A stretch of 64,000 bases of DNA, from NCBI RefSeq assembly GCF_013167215.1, contig NZ_JABJWY010000038.1:150765-214764 (forward strand), in the 5' to 3' direction. Under the pieces are notes generated by a model. It had not been told where the DNA came from. It saw only the letters and a program-made list of their open reading frames with translations, and did no database searches. The stretch comes from Sphingobacterium prati. Its GTDB lineage: Bacteria; Bacteroidota; Bacteroidia; Sphingobacteriales; Sphingobacteriaceae. How positions within the stretch are numbered: the first letter of the stretch is position 1; each line of letters opens with the position of its first letter. The position numbers were made by a program, and so were the translations under genes. Shown here one piece after another: positions 8,843-16,817 of the stretch.

Positions 8843-8887
8843 TATATCTGTAGGTAATCTTCGTGACTGCCTACAGATATATTTTTT
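8843..8887. terminator. Hairpin between the TPR gene and aroE
   Basis: Perfect 11-12 bp inverted repeat, TATATCTGTAGG / CCTACAGATATA (arms 8843-8854 and 8870-8881), just beyond the TPR gene stop on the minus strand. The T run (8882-8887) follows the stem on the plus strand, so rightward termination would be stronger, although the flanking genes run leftward. Confidence 0.6.
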
Positions 8888-10298
8888 AATCTTTTGGCTT
8901 TGTGTATTTTTTTACGATTTCAGTGATAATTTGATTTCCCTGTAATTGAGGAAGGTAATCAAAAAGAATGTAATGTTTTTCTGGATTCGTCGCTAAGCCT
9001 AATTCTAAGAAGTTTAAAGCTTCATTATATTGTCCATTAGCGAATAAATAAGCGACTACACGATAGTACAATTCTGCTGCTTGCGGGTTTTGGGTAATCG
9101 CATCGGACATAACATTGATAGCTTCATCAACTTTGCTCTGTTCAAATAAAATGGATGAGTAATCCAGCCAGGCATCTATATCAGATGGATTCAATGCTAC
9201 TACTTTTTTGTAGGCCTCTTCAGCTTGATCGATTTGTTGCAATTTATAACGCGCATCTGCAATAGCAAACCAATAGTCGGGATTTGTGTCCTCTAGTTCT
9301 AATGCTTTTTTGTAGAAATGAAGAGATTCAAAATAACGTTCTTCAAAATCCAAGGTAACTCCGATACCAAACCATGCATCCGCTAACTCAGCATCCAATT
9401 TCACCGCTTTTTTATAATAATTTCGAGCTTCTTCCATCTGCTCCAACTTTTCATAACATTCGCCGATTGCACAGTAAGTATCTGCGCTAGGCTGCTCATA
9501 TTCGAAGGTTTGTTTATAAACGTCTAAGGCCTCCTGGTAACGATCTAAATTGACGAGCGCATTTCCTTTGTTGAAATAAGCTGATGAAAAATCCTCTTTG
9601 ATCAAGATGGCATAATCATAAGCATCCAGCGCCGCATCGAACTTGCCGATTTTGTGATAAGAGTTGCCTAAGTTATACCAGGCATAATACGAATAAGGAT
9701 CTGAGTCTATATATTTGTTATAGAAGGATATGCTTTCTTCTTGCCTATCAAGCACGTCGTAACAATACGCTAGTTCATAGAGCGCCTCTTGATAGTCCAT
9801 ATTAAGTTCGAGCGCTTTCTTTAAATAAACAATAGCTTTATCATAATCCATTTGGGCTTGGAAAATCATCGCTATATGAAAGTAGACTTCATCCTTATTG
9901 TCTAATAAAGGTAAGGCTTTAAATAGTTGTTCTAACGCATCATCAAACTGTCCGATGCTTCCTAAAATTCCACCTCTAATCAAAAATATATCGCCTTCTG
10001 AAGCTTCCAATAGTTCAGCTTTGTCCAATGCCGCCAGTGCATTCTGATATTGCTGAATTGTTGAGAACAATTGAGCTTGCTTCAACAGAAATGTGATATC
10101 AAAAGGATGCTGGCTAATCGCAAATTCTGTTACTTGTAGTGCTTTTACAGGGTCATTTTTTTCAGCGTAATAGTCAATAATTCCTTCGAAGGCCTTGGAG
10201 TCAAAAAAATACTGATCCTCGTTTCGAAGCATTTCCTCATATCGGTCCACCGAGATTTTTCTTTCTTCGGGGTTTTCAAATTCAAAATCCTCTTCCAT
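8886..10298 (-). CDS. Tetratricopeptide-repeat protein
   Basis: A 470-residue protein made almost wholly of TPRs; I count roughly twelve, for example AIVYLKKALELNMDYQEALY, SISFYNKYIDSDPYSYYAWYNLGNSYHKIGKF and AEEAYKKVVALNPSDIDAWLDYSS. There is no signal peptide, so it is cytoplasmic and probably a protein-interaction scaffold. The N-terminus is acidic (EEDFEFENPEERK). I use the ATG at 10298 rather than an in-frame TTG at 10304, which overlaps the promoter-like element AACTTTTG (10302-10309). The gene lies downstream of ompA but beyond its strong terminator. Binding partners unknown. Confidence 0.85.
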   Translation of the reverse strand: MEEDFEFENPEERKISVDRYEEMLRNEDQYFFDSKAFEGIIDYYAEKNDPVKALQVTEFAISQHPFDITFLLKQAQLFSTIQQYQNALAALDKAELLEASEGDIFLIRGGILGSIGQFDDALEQLFKALPLLDNKDEVYFHIAMIFQAQMDYDKAIVYLKKALELNMDYQEALYELAYCYDVLDRQEESISFYNKYIDSDPYSYYAWYNLGNSYHKIGKFDAALDAYDYAILIKEDFSSAYFNKGNALVNLDRYQEALDVYKQTFEYEQPSADTYCAIGECYEKLEQMEEARNYYKKAVKLDAELADAWFGIGVTLDFEERYFESLHFYKKALELEDTNPDYWFAIADARYKLQQIDQAEEAYKKVVALNPSDIDAWLDYSSILFEQSKVDEAINVMSDAITQNPQAAELYYRVVAYLFANGQYNEALNFLELGLATNPEKHYILFDYLPQLQGNQIITEIVKKYTKPKD

Positions 10299-10423
10299 TT
10301 TCAAAAGTTTAAAACCAGTATTTTATTCCTTAAATCAAAATACTAATTTCTTCTCTAATTTTATGGATTAACTTTTCCACAAATTAGATATCATCCACAA
10401 AGTTAAGGATAAATACTGTCAAA

Positions 10424-10455
10424 ATAAAAAAGCCGGCTCCAGAGCCGGCTTTTAA
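10424..10455 (-). terminator. ompA intrinsic terminator
   Basis: Perfect 8-bp GC-rich stem GCCGGCTC / GAGCCGGC (10432-10439 and 10442-10449) with a 2-nt loop, followed on the minus strand by TTTTTTATTTT. It lies 31 nt past the ompA stop. A T run on the other side makes it potentially bidirectional. Confidence 0.9.
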
Positions 10456-10480
10456 ATATAATGGTATAAATTATATACGA

Positions 10481-11872
10481 TTATTTTTTGATCTCAACAC
10501 GACGGTTTTGAACACGACCTTCTTCAGTTGAATTAGATGCAACTGGGTTAGCCTCTCCGTAACCGTTAGCAGTAATGCTTGATGAAGAAACACCAGCATT
10601 TACCAAATATTGTTTTACAGAGTTAGCACGGTCTTTAGACAAAGTCATGTTGTAAGCTTCTGTACCTTCAGCGGATGCATAACCATCTAAAGTTACAGTT
10701 GAATTGTTATCACGTACTTCTTTAGCCAATTTGTCTAGAGTTGAGTAAGATGAAGTTTTCAATACTGAGCTATCAAATTCGAATTGAATTGGAGCATAGT
10801 AACCGTTAGCAGTAGCGCTTTCAACTACTGGCTCTGGGAATTTGATCGGACATCCTGAACCATCTACTGGAGTGCCAGCTGGCGTGTTAGGACATTTATC
10901 GAATTTATCAGATACACCGTCACCATCAGCATCAGCGCTTAAAGTGTTAACAGTACCTTCCAAAGTGCTTACACGTTGTTTCAATGCTTCAACTTCGTTT
11001 CTCAATGAAGGATCTTTCAATTCATCGTAAAGTGTAGCTACAGGGTTAGCAAAAGTCAAGTTCTGCTTGTCTTTTGAACCTAAAGTAAATTCTAAACCAC
11101 CATATACGTTAGAGAAACGTTGTTTAGCAGATCCATGTCTGTTAGGTCCATACAATAATGCTTCATCAGTGAAGTTCATTGTGTAACCTAAGTTCAAGGC
11201 AACAACCTCAGATAATTTGAATTTAGCACCAACACCTACAGGAACAATCATACCTAAACGGTAATCTTTATCTCTTGCCTCTGAAGGAGAACGGTCTCCT
11301 AATACATCTTCACCCCATTTTTGATCGTAAACAACAGTTCCACCAAATTCGTTATTGGAAAATTGGACCGGATTGTAAGCGAAAGCACCGATACCTACTT
11401 TAGCGTAAAAATTAACGGCATTTTCTCTTCTCAAGAAATCAACTGTTCCTAATTGGAATACACCGTTTAAACTAGCTGCCCAATTTACTTTTGTTTCAGC
11501 CGATTGAGCACGACCTAAACTAGAACCAGAACCAGCTTCGAAAGCAGGACCAGACTCATCATGGTTGTAAGTTTTGATCTTACCACGGTTTGCTTCCACT
11601 TCTAACCCGAATAGGTGCGAGAATTGTTTACGTACTGTCAAACCGTAATACTCACCTACTTTGTTTTGAAAGTAACCTACTTTTTGACCAAAAGCGTTGT
11701 TACCACCAATCACAGTGTTAGGTGTAGTAATACCGCCTTGAACTCCGATAGACCAAGTTCTGTATTGTGATCTACCACCGAATACTTGTTGAGCTTGTGC
11801 TGTATCAGCGAAACCTAAAGCGGCAACTAATGTAGCAGCAACAGCTGTTTTTTTAATTGTAGAATAGTTCAT
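10481..11872 (-). CDS. OmpA-family outer-membrane porin with TSP3 calcium repeat
   Basis: A 463-residue outer-membrane protein. It has a signal peptide ending in FADTAQAQ, an N-terminal eight-stranded barrel-like region (about residues 30-270), and a short coiled segment (LRNEVEALKQRVSTLEGTVNTL). A thrombospondin type-3 calcium-binding motif (DADGDGVSDKFDKCPNTPAGTPVDGSGCP) follows, then a C-terminal OmpA peptidoglycan-binding domain (FEFDSSVLKTSSYSTLDKLAKEV to NRRVEIKK). This is an OprF-like architecture tying the outer membrane to the cell wall. The start is the ATG at 11872; an in-frame upstream extension to 11926 would place 18 charged residues before the signal peptide. It has a strong terminator and a sigma-54-like element 65-90 nt upstream. 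Confidence 0.92.
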   Translation of the reverse strand: MNYSTIKKTAVAATLVAALGFADTAQAQQVFGGRSQYRTWSIGVQGGITTPNTVIGGNNAFGQKVGYFQNKVGEYYGLTVRKQFSHLFGLEVEANRGKIKTYNHDESGPAFEAGSGSSLGRAQSAETKVNWAASLNGVFQLGTVDFLRRENAVNFYAKVGIGAFAYNPVQFSNNEFGGTVVYDQKWGEDVLGDRSPSEARDKDYRLGMIVPVGVGAKFKLSEVVALNLGYTMNFTDEALLYGPNRHGSAKQRFSNVYGGLEFTLGSKDKQNLTFANPVATLYDELKDPSLRNEVEALKQRVSTLEGTVNTLSADADGDGVSDKFDKCPNTPAGTPVDGSGCPIKFPEPVVESATANGYYAPIQFEFDSSVLKTSSYSTLDKLAKEVRDNNSTVTLDGYASAEGTEAYNMTLSKDRANSVKQYLVNAGVSSSSITANGYGEANPVASNSTEEGRVQNRRVEIKK

Positions 11873-11947
11873 ACTCTTGTTTTTAAGGTTATTATTAATT
11901 TTAATTGTTTTCAATTTTAAATTCACTTGTATTAATACTTGGAACAG

Positions 11948-11964
11948 TACAATTGCCGTGCCAA
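11948..11964 (-). promoter_or_regulatory. Candidate sigma-54 (-24/-12) promoter of ompA
   Basis: The minus strand reads TTGGCACGGCAATTGTA, which agrees with the sigma-54 consensus YTGGCACGrNNNTTGCW at all but one fixed position (T for C at -12), with the exact GG-to-G(C/T) spacing. The predicted start near 11937 gives a 65-nt leader before the ATG at 11872. I see no good TAnnTTTG element in this gap. No enhancer-binding protein gene lies in the window, so this is inference from the motif. Confidence 0.45.
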
Positions 11965-12028
11965 AATCTTAAAATTATGTTAAATTTTTGTTTTCGCTAT
12001 ATTTCGTACTAAATTAAGTATTTAATGT

Positions 12029-12082
12029 GAAACAACAAAACAAAAATTCGGTACGAAAGTACCAAATTTTTGTTTTGTTTCA
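12029..12082 (-). terminator. Long inverted repeat downstream of the PiT transporter gene
   Basis: Two ~23-26 nt arms (about 12029-12054 and 12059-12081) pair around a GAAA loop. The core GGTAC/GTACC is extended by CAAAACAAAAATT / AATTTTTGTTTTG, with one G-T mismatch and a 3-nt insertion. It lies 33 nt beyond the transporter stop and probably terminates its transcript. It also lies about 90-145 bp upstream of the predicted ompA start. Confidence 0.6.
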
Positions 12083-12114
12083 ATAGCTTTAAGAAAAAAA
12101 TTAAGAAATTCTTT

Positions 12115-13125
12115 CTAAAGTAAATAATGGACGATAACTAATGATAGTGCACCAAGCAGTGCAGATACTGGGATCGTCAATATCCAAGCCCATAATAGAC
12201 TGATAGTAACACCCCAACGAACTGCTGAGACACGCTTGACAACGCCGACACCGATAATAGCACCTGTAATCGTATGTGTAGTTGAAGCTGGGATACCGAA
12301 ATGTTCTGTTATCCCTAATGTAACAGCACCTGCAGATTCAGCGCAGACTCCCTCTAATGGTGTCACTTTCGTGATCTTTGTGCCCATTGTTTTTACAATT
12401 TTCCAGCCACCACTCATTGTTCCGGCTGCAATTGCTGCGTAACAAGTCAACGGAATCCATTCAGGCATATGTTCGGTGTTTTCCATATAACCTCCAGCAA
12501 CCATAGCAACAAGGATAATACCCATTACTTTTTGGGCATCATTACCACCATGGGCAAAACTCAAACCCGCAGAAGAAACCAACTGTAATACTTTAAACCA
12601 CTTTTCGGCAACACTAGGACGGGAGTTTTTTGCCAAGTTGATTACTATGAGCGTAATGATAATGGATATGGTCATACCAATGATTGGCGCCAGCACGATG
12701 AAAGCAATAATTTTTAAAGTCGCATCGATATTAATGGCATGAATAGGATCTGCTCCTAGAATAAAAGCATAGGCCATTCCTGATCCTGCAAAACCTCCAA
12801 TTAAGGTATGTGATGAACTCGATGGTACTCCGTAGTACCAAGTGAACAAGTTCCAGCCAATTGCTGCGAGCAGGCCGGCAAAGATGACCTCAAGGGTAAT
12901 ATATTCTTCCAATACCGTTTTAGCAATGGTGTTGGCTACTTTATGGTCTGTAAAGTAGAAATAAGCAGCAAAGTTGAATATGGCAGCCCATAATACAGCC
13001 ATTGCTGGTGTGAGAACTTTTGTTGATACAACTGTCGCAATTGAGTTGGCGGCATCATGGAATCCATTGATGTAGTCAAATGCAATCGCTAGGACAATCA
13101 CAACAACGAGTAATGTTGACATCAT
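12115..13125 (-). CDS. PiT-family inorganic phosphate transporter
   Basis: A 336-residue inner-membrane protein with about ten hydrophobic segments. It carries the two PiT signature repeats: FDYINGFHDAANSIATVVSTKVLTP near the N-terminus, and the matching C-terminal GIPASTTHTITGAIIGVGVVKR. Such proteins take up phosphate (as metal phosphate or with a cation) at low affinity. The gene lies 37 nt downstream of the DUF47 gene and is almost certainly co-transcribed with it. The length is at the short end for PiT proteins but both repeats are complete. Confidence 0.92.
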   Translation of the reverse strand: MMSTLLVVVIVLAIAFDYINGFHDAANSIATVVSTKVLTPAMAVLWAAIFNFAAYFYFTDHKVANTIAKTVLEEYITLEVIFAGLLAAIGWNLFTWYYGVPSSSSHTLIGGFAGSGMAYAFILGADPIHAINIDATLKIIAFIVLAPIIGMTISIIITLIVINLAKNSRPSVAEKWFKVLQLVSSAGLSFAHGGNDAQKVMGIILVAMVAGGYMENTEHMPEWIPLTCYAAIAAGTMSGGWKIVKTMGTKITKVTPLEGVCAESAGAVTLGITEHFGIPASTTHTITGAIIGVGVVKRVSAVRWGVTISLLWAWILTIPVSALLGALSLVIVHYLL

Positions 13126-13162
13126 AATCTCGTAGAATTTTTATGCACTAATGATCGAATGA

Positions 13163-13810
13163 TTATGCGTTTTTAACTAGAATACTTTCTAAGACGTTAG
13201 CAACATCCTCGCATTTGTCTGTTGCATCTTCCATTGCGGATAATACCTCTTTATGTTTGATCAATGAGATCGCATCTTTTTCAAATTCAAAAAGATCAGC
13301 CACCGCTTTGTCAAAAATATAGTCTGCTTTGTTTTCAACACTATTGATACGTACGCACGAATCAGTAATATTGCGGATGTTTTTTAGGTCACGAAGTTCG
13401 TGGATTGCTTTTGAAACATGCTCCGTAGCTTCTACCAAGAGATCCGCGATTTCGATCATCGGCTCTGTTGCTTTTTCAACCTTGTATAAATCCATTCTGT
13501 TGGCAGCGCCATGGATAAAGTCTGCTACATCGTCCAATGAACTTGCTAAAGAGTGTATATCTTCGCGATCAAAAGGTGTAATGAAATTTTTACCTAGTTC
13601 CAAATGAATTTGATGGGTGATGTTGTCGCCTCTGTGCTCCAGGTCTTCCATCTTGCGTGTGAACTCCTTCTTCTTCTCCGGATTGTTTGAGTTAACAATA
13701 TCTTTTAACAATTGAGACATTTCGATCAAATTGTTGCCTGCCTGTTCAAACAAAGGAAAGAATTTTTTGTCCTTTGGAACGAAGTATTGAAAAATGCTAT
13801 TTAAAGACAT
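13163..13810 (-). CDS. DUF47 / PhoU-like phosphate transport accessory protein
   Basis: A 215-residue all-helical protein of the TIGR00153/DUF47 family: FFPLFEQAGNNLIEMSQLLKDIV at the N-terminus, ITHQIHLELGKNFITPFDREDIHSLASSLDDVADFIHGAANR in the middle. It resembles PhoU, including the E/DxxxD metal-binding helices, and is habitually encoded next to PiT transporters, whose activity it is thought to modulate. It is the first gene of a two-gene operon with the transporter. Its promoter has TACTTTTG at -7 and a TTAACA-N5-TTAACA box just upstream, suggesting phosphate control. Confidence 0.9.
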   Translation of the reverse strand: MSLNSIFQYFVPKDKKFFPLFEQAGNNLIEMSQLLKDIVNSNNPEKKKEFTRKMEDLEHRGDNITHQIHLELGKNFITPFDREDIHSLASSLDDVADFIHGAANRMDLYKVEKATEPMIEIADLLVEATEHVSKAIHELRDLKNIRNITDSCVRINSVENKADYIFDKAVADLFEFEKDAISLIKHKEVLSAMEDATDKCEDVANVLESILVKNA

Positions 13811-13828
13811 ATCTTAAATTTATTTTTG

Positions 13829-13862
13829 CAAAAGTAACACCCTAATGTTAAGTTAATGTTAA
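13829..13862 (-). promoter_or_regulatory. DUF47-PiT promoter with PhoP-type box
   Basis: On the minus strand: TTAACA-TTAAC-TTAACA (13862 down to 13846, two hexamers repeating every 11 bp), then 9 nt, then the perfect -7 element TACTTTTG (13829-13836). Hexamers with 11-bp periodicity are the known form of PhoP/PhoB-type boxes (TTAACA in Bacillus). The position over the -33 region suits an activator that replaces a weak -33. There is no TTG at -33. Confidence 0.5.
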
Positions 13863-13900
13863 CATTGGTTTTGTTTAAACACAAAAGTGTCATCAATTGT

Positions 13901-14938
13901 TTAATCTCCGGTTTGAACTTTTTGCAAAGTAAAGCCGAAAGTAGTTCCAATCCCCTCAGTACTACGTACATTGACGTTCTGTTGATGGGCTTCGATAATA
14001 TGTTTTACAATAGCAAGGCCTAGGCCGGATCCGCCAATATCTCTTGATCGACTTTTGTCTGTTCGGAAGAATCGCTCGAATACGCGGCTCAGATTTTTTT
14101 CTTCAATTCCATAACCATCGTCAGTGATTTCAATGAGCACCTGCTCAAATAGTGGAAAAATTTTGATTTTTGTAGTCCCACCTTCCTTCCCATATTTGAG
14201 GGAATTGTCTATGAGATTATACAGCACCTGATGTATTTTGTTGCGATCGGCCTTGACCCAGTGCGGTGTGCCGGCCTTAGGCTTAAACTCGATTTTGATA
14301 TGGTGCTGTTTGGCTTTGTCTTCTAATGAATAGGAGATGTCTTTGATCAGGTCTACGATGTCAAATTTTTCAATGTTCAAGACCATTTTTCCAGATTCTA
14401 ATTTGGATATTTCATCTAAATCTTGAATGAGGTAATTCAATCTATCAAGATTGCGGGCAGCTTTATCCAAGAAATTTTTTGCCATTTCCATATCCTCTTC
14501 CATTAATCCGTCTTGCAGGGTTTCGATGTAACCCTGGGTGGCAAAGAGGGGAGTTTTGAACTCATGTGAGATATTGGATAGAAATTCACGTCGAAATTTC
14601 TCCTGAGATTTTAATTGTTCAATTTCATTTTTTTTATCTTTTGCCCAGGCTTTTACATCATTCTCGGCATCTGTAATGGGATCTTCACTGACATGTTCAC
14701 CAATTGCATCTTTAAGATCCTTGCCGAGCTTGAGGTTGTGAATTAGCTTATACATGGTATTGAGACGGCGATAGATGTATTTCTCGAAAAGATAATTGAA
14801 TAGAAGAAAGCAGACTACCAGCGCAACAAAAAATATAATCAGCGCGGTCTGAAGATCATGTTTATAATAAAAGCTGATGGTGGATATTGCGATACCAACG
14901 CCAGCGGAGTTTGCCAATAATAATTGTCTAAAATTCAT
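13901..14938 (-). CDS. PhoR-like sensor histidine kinase
   Basis: A 345-residue membrane kinase. Two transmembrane helices (about residues 5-25 and 32-50) are separated by only a few residues, so there is almost no periplasmic sensor. A HAMP-like linker follows, then the H-box NISHEFKTPLFATQGYIETL (phosphorylated His near 125) and an HATPase domain with N box NLIDNSLKYG, G1 ITDDGYGIE and GGSGLGLAIVKHI. The lack of a sensor domain resembles PhoR, which listens to the Pst/PhoU machinery. Its place directly upstream of the phosphate operon supports that. No response regulator gene is in the window. Confidence 0.85.
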   Translation of the reverse strand: MNFRQLLLANSAGVGIAISTISFYYKHDLQTALIIFFVALVVCFLLFNYLFEKYIYRRLNTMYKLIHNLKLGKDLKDAIGEHVSEDPITDAENDVKAWAKDKKNEIEQLKSQEKFRREFLSNISHEFKTPLFATQGYIETLQDGLMEEDMEMAKNFLDKAARNLDRLNYLIQDLDEISKLESGKMVLNIEKFDIVDLIKDISYSLEDKAKQHHIKIEFKPKAGTPHWVKADRNKIHQVLYNLIDNSLKYGKEGGTTKIKIFPLFEQVLIEITDDGYGIEEKNLSRVFERFFRTDKSRSRDIGGSGLGLAIVKHIIEAHQQNVNVRSTEGIGTTFGFTLQKVQTGD

Positions 14939-14944
14939 CTGTTG

Positions 14945-14971
14945 AATAAAAAAGGCCCCTAATTGGAGCCT
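14945..14971 (-). terminator. psd terminator
   Basis: Stem AGGCTCC / GGGGCCT (minus strand, 14971-14965 and 14959-14953) with an AATTA loop, followed by a T6 run. It lies 30 nt past the psd stop, just before the histidine kinase ATG. Confidence 0.8.
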
Positions 14972-15000
14972 AAGTTACTTATTATGGTATTAATAAATTG

Positions 15001-15654
15001 TTAAAATTTTCCGATAATGGTCTTGGCCCCAGTAACTTTATCGCCAATATTCACATTGATTTCTGTTCCTAGCGGTAGAAATAGATCGACACGCGAACCA
15101 AATTTGATAAAACCGAACTCGTTGCCTTGCACAACCTGATCATTTTCCTTTACGTACCAAACAATGCGGCGGGCTAATGCGCCGGCGATTTGACGAAAGA
15201 GAACTTCCCTTCCTTCTTTATCTTTCACCACGACAGTCGTTCTTTCGTTATCTGTAGAAGATTTTGGATGCCAGGCAACCAAAAATTTCCCTGGATGGTA
15301 TTTGAAAAAAGTGACCAGACCACTAATGGGATTTCGATTCACATGGACATTGACGGGAGACATGAAAATAGAAACCTGTATCCTTCTATCATGAAAATAC
15401 TCGTTTTCTTCAGTTTCTTCGATAACCACAACTTTTCCATCTGCAGGGCATAAGATTGTACCATCTTGTGGACTAACGACTTTCTTGGGACTTCTAAAAA
15501 ATTGGACAACAGTGATGAATAGGAATGCTGAAAGGGCAAAAATAACCCATTTTACATACTGTGAAGCATCATAATAATCCGCAACGGCATTGATGATAAA
15601 GATAAAAAGTATAGCAATCGCTAGGGTGGTATATCCTTCTTTATGGAATTTCAT
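15001..15654 (-). CDS. psd: Phosphatidylserine decarboxylase (PSD-A type proenzyme)
   Basis: A 217-residue enzyme converting phosphatidylserine to phosphatidylethanolamine. There are two N-terminal hydrophobic stretches (about residues 9-26 and 33-50), then the core: the ILCPADGKVVVIEE motif, the active-site region SIFMSPVNVHVNRNPISG, and the self-cleavage motif FGSR near residue 187, where the Gly-Ser bond is cut to form the pyruvoyl group. The short length without the long spacer is the PSD-A type usual in Bacteroidota. TATCTTTG (15670-15677) gives a 16-nt leader and lies immediately after the upstream gene stop, so psd has its own promoter. Confidence 0.93.
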   Translation of the reverse strand: MKFHKEGYTTLAIAILFIFIINAVADYYDASQYVKWVIFALSAFLFITVVQFFRSPKKVVSPQDGTILCPADGKVVVIEETEENEYFHDRRIQVSIFMSPVNVHVNRNPISGLVTFFKYHPGKFLVAWHPKSSTDNERTTVVVKDKEGREVLFRQIAGALARRIVWYVKENDQVVQGNEFGFIKFGSRVDLFLPLGTEINVNIGDKVTGAKTIIGKF

Positions 15655-15669
15655 ATCTATTTATTTCTG

Positions 15670-15677
15670 CAAAGATA
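15670..15677 (-). promoter_or_regulatory. psd -7 promoter element (TATCTTTG)
   Basis: Perfect TAnnTTTG between the stop of the upstream gene (15679) and the psd ATG (15654). Confidence 0.5.
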
Positions 15678-15678
15678 A

Positions 15679-16809
15679 TTATTTACTCGGATTGTCGATT
15701 TGTCTTTCAATTTTAATTGAATGCGTATAGACCTTTCCATCACTTGCTGTTGTAATACTTCCGGAAACTTTAATCGTATCGTCGTGAGGTTGATCTTGTT
15801 TATAGGTTGGAAAATAAAAATCTATGCCTTTCGCAATCCGGTTCAAAATATTATGGTAATTTTCATTACTGGAGTCTACATTGAGCCTGAGGCTTCGCAT
15901 ATTGACTGCTCCTGTTTTTTTTACCTCAACCTCATAGGAGAAATTTAATTGACCGGTGACTTCAATTCCGCTTTTATTGATTCCATCAGTAAAACGTTTG
16001 GCAAGAAACGCATAGAAATTTGAGAAGTCATCAAAACTACAGGATTTACTGTTTAGTAATTCTGCACGGACGAAATAATCGTATGGAAGAATACTCAACG
16101 ACTGAAAATCTTCGATTGGAAGCTCCCCATTGTCATCGTAGGTAACCGTAATTTGTCCATTAACAAACCGTTGTGTCATTGCATAAATCGGCTGCTGTCC
16201 TACATTATAAAAGTAAGTGTTCCAATTCCCTTGTGGTTTTCCACCTTTTACTTTCCCTTTGCGCAAATAAAAATCATAACCAAATTCGGTAAAGCCTTCG
16301 AATGGTATTGCAAACTCGTAGTTGCCCTCACCATTAACGACTTCCTGTTTCCCCCGGTTATCCCAATAATCTTTGATGAAATATCCAAAATCGCCGTAGC
16401 TGACTGTCAATAATGGCTTCCCATCGGGATAATAATATTTCCAATCGCCAATAGGGTAGTTGTCTTTAAAATTTATTTCCCATTTCAGCACGCCATTTGG
16501 GTGAAAAGCTTGAAATAGGCCTTCTTTTTTACCATCCTTATAGTTTCCGATAAGCAAGCGATTGCCATTGGGGGCAAAATCACGAAATTCCCCTTCGAAA
16601 ATTTGCTTTGTGAAATCAAATTTGCTGACGCGTTCAATTGTTTTGAATTCGCAATCTTTTGCTGCCAGATAATAATATTTATCAAAATAGAAACGAATTA
16701 ATCCCTGATCTAATTTTTCGTAAAATACAGGTTTATCTTCTTGCGCCTGAATATTCTTAAAGCAGAATGAGGATAACAACAACAGTATATAAATGAATTT
16801 TTTAGTCAT
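15679..16809 (-). CDS. Exported MORN/YwqK-like repeat protein
   Basis: A 376-residue exported protein with a signal peptide ending NIQAQ (about residue 23). Residues 65-150 carry MORN-type repeats related to the YwqK family: EGEFRDFAPNGNRLLIGNYKDGKKEGLFQAFHPNGVLKWE, then YPIGDWKYYYPDGKPL, and a weaker copy near GKPQGNWNTYF. The C-terminal ~120 residues do not match a family I know. MORN repeats form extended beta-hairpin rods and often mediate contacts at membranes; the function here is unknown. The start is 8 nt after the polA stop. Confidence 0.7.
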   Translation of the reverse strand: MTKKFIYILLLLSSFCFKNIQAQEDKPVFYEKLDQGLIRFYFDKYYYLAAKDCEFKTIERVSKFDFTKQIFEGEFRDFAPNGNRLLIGNYKDGKKEGLFQAFHPNGVLKWEINFKDNYPIGDWKYYYPDGKPLLTVSYGDFGYFIKDYWDNRGKQEVVNGEGNYEFAIPFEGFTEFGYDFYLRKGKVKGGKPQGNWNTYFYNVGQQPIYAMTQRFVNGQITVTYDDNGELPIEDFQSLSILPYDYFVRAELLNSKSCSFDDFSNFYAFLAKRFTDGINKSGIEVTGQLNFSYEVEVKKTGAVNMRSLRLNVDSSNENYHNILNRIAKGIDFYFPTYKQDQPHDDTIKVSGSITTASDGKVYTHSIKIERQIDNPSK

Positions 16810-16817
16810 AACAAAAT

